Part shown: positions 43,469 through 53,836 of the stretch, piece after piece
How positions within the stretch are numbered: the first letter of the stretch is position 1
How the letters are laid out: each line of letters starts with the position of its first letter
Assembly (NCBI GenBank): GCA_917880885.1
Contig: OU862918.1
Coordinates: 434,001 to 498,000 of the forward strand
Length of the DNA stretch: 64,000 nucleotides
DNA from: Limnephilus marmoratus
Lineage: Eukaryota; Arthropoda; Insecta; Trichoptera; Limnephilidae
Direction: 5' to 3'
Notes under the pieces: model-generated
Told to the model about the DNA's origin: nothing
The model's input: only the letters and a program-made list of their open reading frames with translations
Databases searched by the model: none
Position numbers and translations under genes: made by a program

Positions 43469-45256
43469 AACTGGCCTATAATGATATAATAACAGAACTC
43501 GAATAGAACTTACACAGAGCTTGAAAACGAAATTTTTAATTTTATGAATTTTTCAAACCCGTCATAAGTATTGTACAATCTTTTAAGGATAAGAGTCGCA
43601 TCGTAGTAGAGAATCATAATTAATGTCACTCGCGGAATTTCCTAATATTGAATTAGTTGTTCTGAGAAATTTATGTTGGATTCTTACAATGGAAATTGCA
43701 AGACTTTCGAAGAAAGGTTCCATATAGAGGAATTGTATTCAAAATGACTTCTAACTAGAGTTGAATAAAGTATTTTGAATAAATGGATATTTTTTAAATC
43801 TTTATATATTTTAATAATGAGGCTTAATATTATCATTACTTTACCAGTAATGATATTAATGTTGTAGTAAATAATAAATTAGTACCAAAAGCTAATCCGA
43901 GATCCCTTATTTCTTGTACAACATTTACAATAACAGTGATTCAAACGGTGACCAGACAACTCAGAATCAAGCAACTACATCACTTCCTTTAAAAAGTCAT
44001 TAAAAATGATGAAAAAATTATTTTTAATAAAATTGTTAACTTCGTTACGTTTGATTAGGTTACAAGCTATTTTTCATTTTTCCATAACTTTTATTGACTT
44101 TCAAAGGAGTGTTGAAATTGCACGATTATGAGTTGTTATGGAACCATAAAATAGCTTGTAAAATAGAATTTAAAAGCACACTGGGGTAATCAATAAATAA
44201 ATATCATTTTAGACATCATGGATTGTCTGTTCATTGACTCTCTCTTGTCCTGCTGTTAAATTTACTATTACCTGTGACGATTATCTATTTTTTTTTAATA
44301 AATAAAATACTTGTATTACGCAAGACGTCTTATTACACACAGGGGCCTAATACAAGCTACCTACCTTGTAATTTTGTAATAGCTCACTAATCTTATCCAA
44401 AATAGGAATCAACCAAAACGGAGCCAGTGACGAAGCAAATTTGAAGAGTTTGCGTTTTTTTATCTATTCTGACTCACTTGGCGTTAGTGATAAGGTTAAA
44501 CAAATAATAGTTGGTGGTTTGCTGTCCGAAAATGATATACCAAAAAGCTTTTTCATCGTCATTTTCTATTTACATACTTACAATCCAAAAAATCGTTTAT
44601 TAACGGCATTCCAATCATTTTCTCATTACTTATTAGTCATTTCCAAGACTTATCGTGTTCCAAAATACATTTTATTTTAAGAATATTTTTAGTATATTTA
44701 GGTACTTTCCTTTTAATATTTTTTCTCATATTTAACAACTCTCGTTGTTATTTTGTGAGTTTTTTAAAATCATTATTGCGAAAACACAACCCCAAAACAC
44801 GTGGGAACTACCAAATACTATCCAGAGAGCAAGAAAAACCCATCGTGTTCAGAAATCCTCTAAAATAGTTGTTACAATTATTTCAAACATTATCACAAAT
44901 TTTATAATTTTTGAAAGGAGGAGCTTAAATTTATTTCCTCTGAAATTTTTTGTTGAACTTTCACCTCAATTAAAAAACATTTGTTTGTTTTTAAATTTAG
45001 CGTAACTTGTAATTTTAGCAAATAAAACAAAAAAAATAAATTAGTTCGTATAATGTTACCATCCATAATGGTTTCAAATCACATTGAAAAAGTATGAGCA
45101 AAAGGTTTTCTTCAGGTTTGCTTCGGAAGAAATACATATCACCGGGAACCATCGCTTTTCATTATAAAAATGTTAAAGTTTCTTGTTCATAAATATTGGT
45201 ATTGTTTTTCAGTCTTGAGTTCCCTTGTTCTCTTTATAATAAGTTTGTGTGCCACT
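43469..45256. other. No gene seen; one AT-rich hairpin
   Basis: Only small unsupported frames. TTAATATTATCATTACT (43824-43840) pairs with AGTAATGATATTAA (43846-43859) around a 5-nt loop, with a small bulge. Confidence 0.4.
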
Positions 45257-45503
45257 CCTGGGTATCTAGCATGGTCGATCGATATAGGTTTTATCGAAAA
45301 TGTCGATAACTTGTCATCTCTCCCGAGCACGACTGCAGGCCGCTAACGAACTAATAACAGTTCACGTCAAATAAATTAGAAACCCTTAGTCGTTATGAAT
45401 TATTGTTTGTTCGTTAGCGACCTGCAGTCGTGCTCGGGAGCGATGACAAGTTACCGACATTTTCGATAAAACCTATATCGATCGACCATGCTAGGTACCC
45501 TGG
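45257..45503. mobile_element. Palindromic (foldback) MITE, 95-bp arms
   Basis: Arms 45257-45351 and 45409-45503 are near-perfect reverse complements (outermost CCTGGGTA(T/C)CTAGCATGG; innermost CGCTAACGAAC) around a 57-nt spacer. No coding sequence. The family and TSD are not identified. Confidence 0.8.
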
Positions 45504-45548
45504 AAGGGCGATGTCTGCTGAAGTCAAGGTCCGGTGGCGACGAGCAGC

Positions 45549-45680
45549 TCTTTTTTTATTATTTCTTTATTCATAAACTAAACATATAAACACTTATTTT
45601 TTCAGGTAAACAGTTTTTCAAGTTTTTCGACTGCCACACAAGGCACATGCCCGTATTATGGTAGTCGAAGTATGTACCTT
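45549..45680 (-). mobile_element. LINE 3' end, minus strand
   Basis: A T-rich left edge (poly(A) tail on the minus strand) is followed by a hairpin-forming motif CGACTGCCACA...GGTAGTCG (45628-45669). The same architecture occurs at 9051-9180 and 53479-53630. No coding sequence remains. Confidence 0.45.
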
Positions 45681-46867
45681 TATATGATTATAGAATGTAA
45701 TGATCGCTAGTTCGTTTGTATACCTATTCATTTAGTTATTTTCTCTTTTTATTTAAGTTAATTTTCTGTAAACATAGTAAACAATTTGATGCTAAGAAAG
45801 TAGGTTTATTGAACTGCAATTATTAGAAAGTAGTAAAAAGGATTATCGAAAATAACATTTTGGGATTAATTAAAATGGTTATAAACATAGAAAAAAATTA
45901 CATGCAACCTTTAAGAACTGACTAATTTTGTATAATTTCCCAGTAAAATATGTGAAAGCCCCCAAATAGGATGCTAATAATTAAAAATAAAATAATAGCG
46001 TAATATAATAAAATTTTCAGGAACAGCAAAAACATTATCATCTACAATATGTTATATGATTTAATTACTTTAAGTTAAAAAGATAAATTTCTAAATATTT
46101 CAATAATAATACTCAACTGCTTCAAAATGATTTTCACGTACTCAACTAGTCAACAGTCAATGGTATGCACTTAAATGACGAAAACTGTTGCACCTTCAAC
46201 TTCACTCGAAATAGAACTTTAAAGGATTTTTCCTGTTATTAATAATACCATTTTTAAAAGTGTCTTCCATTGGAGATCTAGTAATCACATCGTCGAGTTC
46301 AAATCTTTAGTTCGATTTATTCACAAAATATGTAAATCTTTCAAAGATCCACAATCAACTTAACCCTTCTAACCATTTACACTTCCTTAATTAGAAGTAA
46401 ACTTGAATATGGAAGCACTATTTGGAATCAACATTACGGCAAATATTAAAATATTACAGAATCGGTTAAAAAAATTCATCTTGTATCATGCGACGTACAT
46501 CTTGAATACTTTAAGATTGATGCTTTAAGATGCATTTAAAATTAAAGATTGATCTAATATGTTTAAATAAAATAATTCACGGCCACTTTGTTGTAACATT
46601 ATGTTTTAGCTATACAAAAAAAATGTTCCCATTTCCCATTGTTTTAGACGAAATAGCATGTTTCACCTGAATGCATTGAAAAATAAAATCAACAGTTTTA
46701 GTCTCCTGACCCAAATGTAACGTTAATAATATTTGTGTAATAATTGTGAAATTATTATTATGAACATGGAGTTTGCTGAAAAAGATATTTAAGCGAATTC
46801 AGAAAAAAATGTTCTGTTGTTTTTAAAAAACATGTTTAGCTATTATACGTAACACTAATAATATATT
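45681..46867. other. No gene seen
   Basis: AT-rich DNA without a recognisable feature. Confidence 0.35.
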
Positions 46868-47325
46868 ACGTAATACTTGTGTCTCTATCAGTGTCTATCG
46901 TGTCTCTTGTGTCTCTTGTGTCTCTTGTGTCTCTTGTGTCTCTTGTGTCTCTTGTGTCTCTTATGTCTCTTGTGTCTCTTGTGTCTCTTGTGTCTCTTGT
47001 GTCTCTTGTGTCTCTTGCGTCTCTTGTGTCTCTTGTGTCTTTTGTGTCTCTTCTGTCTCTTGTGTCTCTTGTGTCTCTTGTGTCTCTTGTGTCTCTTGTG
47101 TCTCTTGTGTCTCTTGTGTCTCTTGTGACTCTTATGTCTCTTGTGTATCTTGTGTCTCTTGTATCTCTTGTGTGTCTAGTGTCTCTTGTGTCTCTTGTAT
47201 CTCTTGTGTTTCTTGTCTCTATTGTGTCCCTTGTGTCTCTTGTGCCTCTTGTATCTCTTGCGTCTCTGGTGTCTCTTATGTCTCGTGTGTCTCTTGTGGC
47301 TCTTGTGTCTCTTAACTATCTTTGT
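46868..47325. repeat. Minisatellite (TGTCTCTTG)n, about 450 bp
   Basis: A 9-bp unit is repeated about 50 times, with scattered substitutions and small indels that increase toward the right end. The period is a multiple of three, so it generates long open frames (SLVSLV..., LLCLLC...) that are not genes. Confidence 0.95.
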
Positions 47326-47354
47326 ATTATTTGTCATTTGAGGATCGTTATTAA

Positions 47355-47593
47355 CCTTCCGTCAGGCGCAATGTAAATCCTAATACGATCGGGCGCAATT
47401 CATCTGTGAGATTAAGTAACAGATCAAATTGTTTTTTCGCTCAATTTTTCGAGACGAACGGAAACTAGCCCTGTGTGAGTGGTGGGGCGGGAGTAAAAGT
47501 CAGGAGGCACGTCCCTAGATCGGCGATATTTACCCTTTGGAACAAAAATAACAGATCACTTTATCTCACAGATTAGTTGCCCCTGACGGAAGG
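47355..47593. mobile_element. piggyBac-like MITE with TTAA target duplication
   Basis: Flanked by TTAA (47351-47354 and 47594-47597). TIRs are CCTTCCGTCAGGCGCAA and TTGCCCCTGACGGAAGG (near-perfect inverted). A subterminal inverted repeat ATCTGTGAGAT/ATCTCACAGAT also occurs. At 239 bp it has no coding capacity. TTAA-specific insertion is characteristic of piggyBac transposases. Confidence 0.85.
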
Positions 47594-47597
47594 TTAA

Positions 47598-48281
47598 GAT
47601 GTGTGCAAATTTGTCTGATTAGAATTTTATAATTGTGTGTACCTATTTGGTATTAATTAGGCTTTTACAACTAGATTGTTCTCACGTAAGTGAAAACATC
47701 TATAAAAACCCAGTAAAAATAAATAAATAAATGAAAAACGCACTAACCCGTAAAAGCTTATAAATTATTCATAAATTTGAGCACTCATCTCTCAAAACTT
47801 AAGTTAGAGCTCTTATTACCCTTCCACTCTAAACCTAAAGAATTCTGAAAGTATTTTGCACATTTAATTGAATCACAAAACATGTAGTGCTTAGCTTAAT
47901 AACTAATTATTAGTCATTTTTGAAAACAACAAAAAAGATATTCACTCAGGCAACTATTATTAGTCACCTCCTCGGAACGTGACTCAGCCAAGTGAGGTGG
48001 TTTATACAAAAGCAAAAATTGGTTTGTCGACAAATGTAAATTTATATTTATGGTTAGTAAATAATAAGTTAAAAAAATAGTTCAAATAGTGAACTCAGAG
48101 ATAAGTAAATCAGAACTGAATACACATTTTTATCATCGTCAATATTTGTCTAACTGAAACCTATAATCTGCTGTTTGCAGAGCACAGGTACTTAAGTACA
48201 TACAATCGAGAATAAATTAAATCGATAAGGCAGTCGCATAATATTTCAAATGGATAAATGTTTTATTATGTTACTTGTTGA
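47598..48281. other. Intergenic and 3' flank of the fucosyltransferase gene, no feature
   Basis: AT-rich sequence. Polyadenylation signals for the minus-strand gene may lie near 48212 (ATTAAA-like) or elsewhere; none is decisive. Confidence 0.35.
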
Positions 48282-49460
48282 TTATGGTCGACAAGACGGA
48301 TCTCTCTCAGTACCGTGCCACCACTCTTGTAAATTTTTATATACTTTAGGCTGATTATTTTTATCGTGCAAGACCTTACAAAGTTCACAAAAAGGTGGAA
48401 CTGATAATCCAATTTTATAAAAACCCTTCCACCAAAAGTACGTAGCGTAGTTAGATGGATTTCTTATCAAAAAGTCCAGTTTACTCGCCAGCTCCGATGG
48501 AGATATGTTACTCGCGTCTATGTAGGAAAAGGGTGGTAAAAATCTAGTTATGTTGACTCCACCAAAAATGACAGGGACTACATCGTGTTCCAACGCCGTC
48601 AAAACCTTTTCCGTGATGTAATCCACGCAATTTGAGTTCTCGAAAGACAGGTAGAAGTAATAATCCCTGGACAGCATGTCGAAGCAGGCCTTTTCGTCTG
48701 TCCTCGGGCAACTGTAATACCCGCAATACCCGTACACATCCACAGTGATATACAATTGCAGTTCTTTCACGAAACTTTCCCTCCCATTCTTCGAGTTGCA
48801 GTTGGATGAGAACCACGCAACAGGTTTCTTCTTGGATTCCATAGCAGATTGGTTTATCACTGAACGGTCGAAGAAAGGCTCCACCCAATCAGGATCCGAG
48901 GGAGAGATTATGTTATTACTTAAATCCGCCATTTGGAAGTAATGCAGCTGAATATCCGAGTCCAATCTGTACGTCATAGTCAGATTGAACATTCCGTTCA
49001 GGTGAGCTTCCACCGGGTGATTCTGCGGCGACTCCATATTGAAGTAAACGTAAATCTGATTAGGGGAACGCAGCTTAGGAAAGTCTGACGAGTGGAGATA
49101 TGGTCCATGAAAAATAATAGCGTCAAATTGATCCACACTTAACATCGCCTTATTTTCCGTCGTGTAACAGTCTGTCACTTCACACCCATTATAAAAGAAC
49201 GGCGTGTTACCGAAACCAAAATTATAATCTCGATCACTAAAGAAAGGGTGCCAAAACAATATGGTTTTGATATTGATCATTTCACTTTGTTTATATTGAT
49301 AAATTAGAGGTTTATTTCTATTGAATGTATTTTCTACAAAACTAAACAGAATGAGAACGGCAAAGACGTAAATGAAGACGATTACACTTGCTACTATCTT
49401 TTTTTTAAACTTCATGGCATTATTTTTCATATTTACACTTTTAAACACAAAACTTGTCAT
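48282..49460 (-). CDS. Alpha-1,3-fucosyltransferase (GT10 family), intronless
   Basis: The 392-codon frame encodes a type II Golgi membrane protein: a short cytosolic N terminus, a transmembrane anchor (about residues 22-43, VASVIVFIYVFAVLILFSFV), a stem, and a GT10 catalytic domain. The diagnostic motif is at 268-302: YFYLSFENSNCVDYITEKV, then VVPVIFGG. This is the GDP-fucose binding region of alpha-1,3-fucosyltransferases, which transfer fucose to N- or O-glycans. Other family marks are ILFWHPF, VYFNMESP and C-terminal cysteines (CELC). Four N-glycosylation sequons are visible. Alternative starts exist at Met11 and Met16. No stop or frameshift occurs over the full family length, so it is probably a real gene, single-exon or a retrocopy. 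Acceptor specificity cannot be told. Confidence 0.92.
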   Translation of the reverse strand: MTSFVFKSVNMKNNAMKFKKKIVASVIVFIYVFAVLILFSFVENTFNRNKPLIYQYKQSEMINIKTILFWHPFFSDRDYNFGFGNTPFFYNGCEVTDCYTTENKAMLSVDQFDAIIFHGPYLHSSDFPKLRSPNQIYVYFNMESPQNHPVEAHLNGMFNLTMTYRLDSDIQLHYFQMADLSNNIISPSDPDWVEPFFDRSVINQSAMESKKKPVAWFSSNCNSKNGRESFVKELQLYITVDVYGYCGYYSCPRTDEKACFDMLSRDYYFYLSFENSNCVDYITEKVLTALEHDVVPVIFGGVNITRFLPPFSYIDASNISPSELASKLDFLIRNPSNYATYFWWKGFYKIGLSVPPFCELCKVLHDKNNQPKVYKNLQEWWHGTERDPSCRP

Positions 49461-49998
49461 AAAAACATTGCACGTTTACAAAATACCAATTGAATTTAAT
49501 CTAAACTCCAAATTATATAAGCCTCATGATAAAAATTGTAAAAGTCGATAGCACATCAATCCAGCCGCGAGAGATAAATACGAACGGTGTTAAAATTTAC
49601 GGCGATGTTTAGCCTAGCTACATCACGAATCAATTACATATGAATTACGTTTCCTGAATATGTACTTATCATGCTGTAACAATATGGAGTCATTTGTACT
49701 GATAAGTGAATTATTGTTGCAGCATTCAAAATATGGAAATATCCGAGCACAATTATTTTATCTGCCGTAGGTGTTGTCACTCTCGCGTTTAGTGTGGAAA
49801 TAGAATACGTGTGGCCCAAATAGATAACGAAATACATAAAATCGATGCTTCTAATATCCCGCGACTCCCACCAAAATATTGATTTAATGAATATTGTGTT
49901 CTTAAGGAGGTGTCACACTTATAAAATGACACCATATCAGAACCTAAGTCCAAGCAGCCCTCCCTCGGAGAGTTGCTATTGAGTTGGAGGTGACATGT
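49461..49998. other. 5' flank of the fucosyltransferase gene, no feature
   Basis: No TATA box or other element could be assigned with confidence. Confidence 0.3.
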
Positions 49999-50078
49999 TT
50001 AGCATTTTCGGGCGTTTGCCATATTATACGTTTCATATTCATCGACAACATAATACTCCGAGAGTCCGAGGTTCACCT
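49999..50078 (-). CDS. Possible terminal exon of an unknown gene
   Basis: On the minus strand a strong polypyrimidine tract (TTTTTTTTCACTTTTTCAC followed by TTTTTCAG) leads into a short open segment encoding VNLGLSEYYVVDEYETYN and ending in a stop at 49999. The splice acceptor looks good, but the product is not recognised, no upstream exon was found and the segment is only about 26 codons long. Confidence 0.22.
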
Positions 50079-50499
50079 GAAACTGAAAAAGTGAAAAAGT
50101 GAAAAAAAAATCAGTTGTCGACGCAATCGCAATCAACCTCCTGAACAAAATCGATATTTTTCTGTTCTGATATGCCAAAACACAACAAAACTTGATAGGT
50201 CGTGAGCCACTACCATGGTAACCTGTAAACAATGCATTAATCTTTGTTTTTAATACAAGATTTTATTTTAAAATTTGTCTTGGACACCTTATGGGCGAAA
50301 TATTTACTAGACATTAGACATTATTAATCCGCGTAATTACCAAAAACATTTTAACAATGACGATAAAAAAAAACTTAAAATAAGATGTGGTCAGTAAGAA
50401 AAAGTCTTATGTTTCCAGTTAATTCTTAATTGAAACTTTGTTCCATGTACGACAAAGATAGACATTTAGAACATGTGCCTTTAAAAAATCAGAGTGTGC

Positions 50500-50720
50500 A
50501 ATTCACACGTGGTAGAAGTGAAACCTTCAGAAAACTAACGTAGATAAGAGTGGGGAGACTACGAAGCGCCGCACTAAGAGGAGACCGATAGCCTACGAAG
50601 CACAGCCCAAAGAGGAAACCGATTATACTATCTCATTCTCTCGCAGGCTAAATCCTATATATGTATGTGTTTGTCTCTTTTTAGTTTCGCTAATTTTCGT
50701 TTCGTAGAATTTCAAATCGC
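50500..50720 (+). repeat. Dispersed repeat, inverted partner at 58830-59040
   Basis: GGTAGAAGTGAAACCTTCAG, AGCGCCGCAC(T/A)AAGAG and TCTCATTCTCTCGCAGGCTA occur here and in reverse complement at 58915-59028. The two copies lie in inverted orientation about 8 kb apart. Confidence 0.65.
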
Positions 50721-51829
50721 AACGTAAAGAAGTTTTCTCTTCAATAAATGGCAGAACCGGGCAGCGTTTTCGTATTCAAAAGTTCCGTCGAATACTATCT
50801 CAAGGCCGACTGGAGTAGGAAGCCATAAGTGCCTGATAGACTTAGATTTTTAGGTGTCACGTGATCGAGCTACAATGATACATATTATGATGCGTACGGC
50901 AGTTTGCCAATAGCGGTGATTGTCGTTGATGCTGCTAATAAGAATAGTCCAGGCAATAAAAACCAAAAAGACCGAATGGGGGAAACAATTCGTGTAGACA
51001 GTGGCGTAGCTAGCATGGGTGGCACCCGGGGCGAAAAATGCGGTGTCACCCCCCCCCCCCCATAAATTTTTTTTTTTGAGAAATTCAAAACACAAATTTT
51101 GACTTCCTAAAATATAAAAAAAATTTATAGCTAGTTAAATACGTAAAAAAAAGAGTTATCCTCAAAATTAAAACACTAACAGAATAACAGCATTTTCAAC
51201 AATCGATAGGTGATAATTTCCTTCACGCGACAATCACAATGCATGAAAGAAATGAAAATGACACAGGGGAAAAGCGAGGAATATTTCACGGGAATCCCCA
51301 ATAAATCAATACTAAGAGCCAGGGACGAAAATAAAATAATAGAATTTTTGGGAAATGCTGACCGACCGAGCCGTATAGCTACAAATAACACAGTTCCGTG
51401 TGACTATTTTTATCTAAAAGTCTCAATTAAATTGCACAAAGTGCAGGAAAGTCGCTTATACCTTTTTCTTATTTTAATCGCGTTTGCGGTAAAAATAAAA
51501 CAAGAGATTTCAAACTCGCAGTAAGTCCACGCGTATATTGTTTATTTTATTATTTTAAATTGTAATTCATAAACAAATTGGGAAAATATTATTATTTTTA
51601 TCGGCCTTTTATTCCTTCCGGATCTCCACAATTTAATACTGTCTTACCTTTAATATACCTACATGGTTTTACAACACATATTTTGTTTTACATTAGCTAC
51701 ACTGAGGAGAGTGAGGAGGCCCTGAAGAAAGTAATTTTACAAAGGTTTCCATTTGGAGCAACACTTTACTCCACTATGATTCATAAGCTTACTCAGAGTG
51801 GAGTAAAACCTTTTTCATGATCTGAATGT

Positions 51830-53045
51830 AGTTATACAAGTCCTCAAAACAAAGATTTAAAAGTCCACAGTATGATTCACAGAAGAGAAAAACCTTTTTC
51901 ATGTCCTGATTGTAACTATTCGTGTTCTCAAAAGGGATACATAAGAAGTCAGTTGCTGACTCAGTGTGGAGACAAACCTTTTTCATGTTTCAACTGCAAC
52001 TATTCATGTACTATGAAGAGAAATCTAAAAATCACGCGTTTACCGACAGTGAAAAAAAACCTATTTCTTGTCCTGACTGCAACTATTCTTATTCTCGAAA
52101 AAAATAACTAAAACAGCACTTGCTAACTCACAGTGATGAAAAACCTTTTTCTTGTCCCGACTGTAACTATTCACGCGCTACAAAACGGTATCTAAAAATT
52201 CACATGTTTACCCATACGGGACAAAAATCTTTTTCATGTCCCGACTGCAGTAATACAAGTTTTCGAAGGGAAGATTTAAAAATCCGCAGTACGATTCACA
52301 GAAGAGAAAAACCTTTTTCATGTCCTGATTGTAACTATCCGTGTTCTCAAAAGGGATACATAAGAAGTCAGTTGCTGACTTAGTGCGGAGAAAAACCTTT
52401 TTCATGTTCCAACTGCAACTATTCATGTACCATGAAGAGAAATCTAAAAATCACACGTTTACCGACAGTGGAAAAAACCTATTTCTTGTCCTGACTGCAA
52501 CTATTCTTATTCTCGAAAAAAATAACTAAAACAGCACTTGCTAACTCACAGTGATGAAAAACCTTTTTCTTGTCCCGACTGTAACTATTCACGCGCTACA
52601 AAACGGTATCTAAAAATTCACATGTTTACCCATACGGGACAAAAATCTTTTTCATGTCCCGACTGCAGTAATACAAGTTTTCGAAGGGAAGATTTAAAAA
52701 TCCGCAGTACGATTCACAGAAGAGAAAAACCTTTTTCATGTCCTGATTGTAACTATCCGTGTTCTCAAAAGGGATACATAAGAAGTCAGTTGCTGACTTA
52801 GTGCGGAGAAAAACCTTTTTCATGTTCCAACTGCAACTATTCATGTACCATGAAGAGAAATCTAAAAATCACACGTTTACCGACAGTGGAAAAAACCTAT
52901 TTCTTGTCCTGACTGCAACTATTCTTATTCTCGAAAAAATAACTAAAACGGCACTTGCTAACTCACAGTGATGAAAAACCATTTTCTTGTCCCGACTGTA
53001 ACTATTCATGCGCTACAAAACGGTATCTAAAAATTCATACCTTAT
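51830..53045 (+). pseudogene. C2H2 zinc-finger array, broken and tandemly duplicated
   Basis: Repeated EKPFSCPDCNYSCSQKGYIR and RYLKIHMFTHTGQKSFSCPD units are degenerate C2H2 fingers with TGEKPF-like linkers. Many have lost zinc-binding histidines (for example RSQLLTQCG in place of an HxxxxH end). A block of about 418 bp is present about three times: an older, diverged copy around 51790-52207, then two nearly identical ones, 52208-52625 and 52626-52970. Five fingers would need 420 bp, so each unit carries a 2-bp loss that shifts frame. The array cannot encode one continuous protein. Confidence 0.75.
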
Positions 53046-53107
53046 TTTTCAAACTGGTCTTTCAGCACTAATAAATACGCTGACACAATAATAACTTTTT
53101 CACTAAT

Positions 53108-53211
53108 TCACGTCAGTCCCCCCCCCCCCATCCCCCCCCCCCTACCCCCCCCCCCCTATCCCCCCCCCTTCCCCCCCCCCCATCCCCCCCCCCCCCTTCC
53201 CCCCCCCCCTC
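53108..53211. repeat. C-rich low-complexity tract
   Basis: Runs of 8-14 C separated by AT, TA or TT, immediately inside the right TIR of the hAT-like element. The sequence is prone to sequencing error; on the minus strand it is G-rich. Confidence 0.9.
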
Positions 53212-53836
53212 GTTACGCTTCTGCGTGTAGAAGCCACTTTTTTCAGTTTTTCGTTAATAACTCGAAAACTACTGAAATAGTTCAACTGTAAACTATTTTC
53301 AGCTCGCGTATACAGCAAGCTTCATGACCCTATAGCTTTTCGTCCAGGAGTTTTACGTGGAACCTACCAACACATTTTTGGCTTCTTTCACAGATTTTAA
53401 GCGGCCCCTAGACGTTCAATATTTCGATCAAAGTATTGCACAATAATGCACATTGCACAATAATATTGACCGTCTATAGGTTTTTTTTTTTTTTTATTAT
53501 TTTTTAGCATATAAAATATAATGTACATTTAGATGATGTATTAATTTGCTTATATGTTCATATTCAAATATGTTAATACCACTCTTCCATGGAAGCGTTA
53601 GCTTGTGTCTGGAAGAGTAGTGTACATTTTTTAATGCTATATTTAAGTTCTTAAATTACAATGTGAATGTAAAAAACAATAAGTTGTAAGTTCGGTGATA
53701 TGTGATTATAAGTATTTATCTACTATCAAAACAATTTTACTGTTTGGATAATGTGTCCAGAATTATTGTAATTAGTTGCTAAAAACAATACAAAATTTAA
53801 CTTATTTGAAGAATGGAGTATCACTTGGAAACTGAG

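Larger units (their letters stand above)
50999..53223 (+). mobile_element. hAT-like element carrying a zinc-finger array
   Basis: A perfect 8-bp TSD, CGTGTAGA (50991-50998 and 53224-53231), bounds a 2225-bp element. Its imperfect terminal inverted repeats are CAGTGGCGTAGCTAGC at the left and CCTCGTTACGCTTCTG at the right; ends and TSD length fit hAT. Near the left end a GGCACCCGGGGCG segment is followed by a C run (51048-51061); near the right end a 100-bp C-rich tract lies just inside the TIR. There is no transposase. The cargo is a C2H2 zinc-finger pseudogene (51830-52980) and a 104-codon unknown frame (51210-51524). Confidence 0.8.

Noticed and set aside
46877..47376. Long frames encoding SLVSLV and LLCLLC repeats
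   Set aside because: Both are readings of the same 9-bp minisatellite in different frames; a period divisible by three keeps frames open without coding function.
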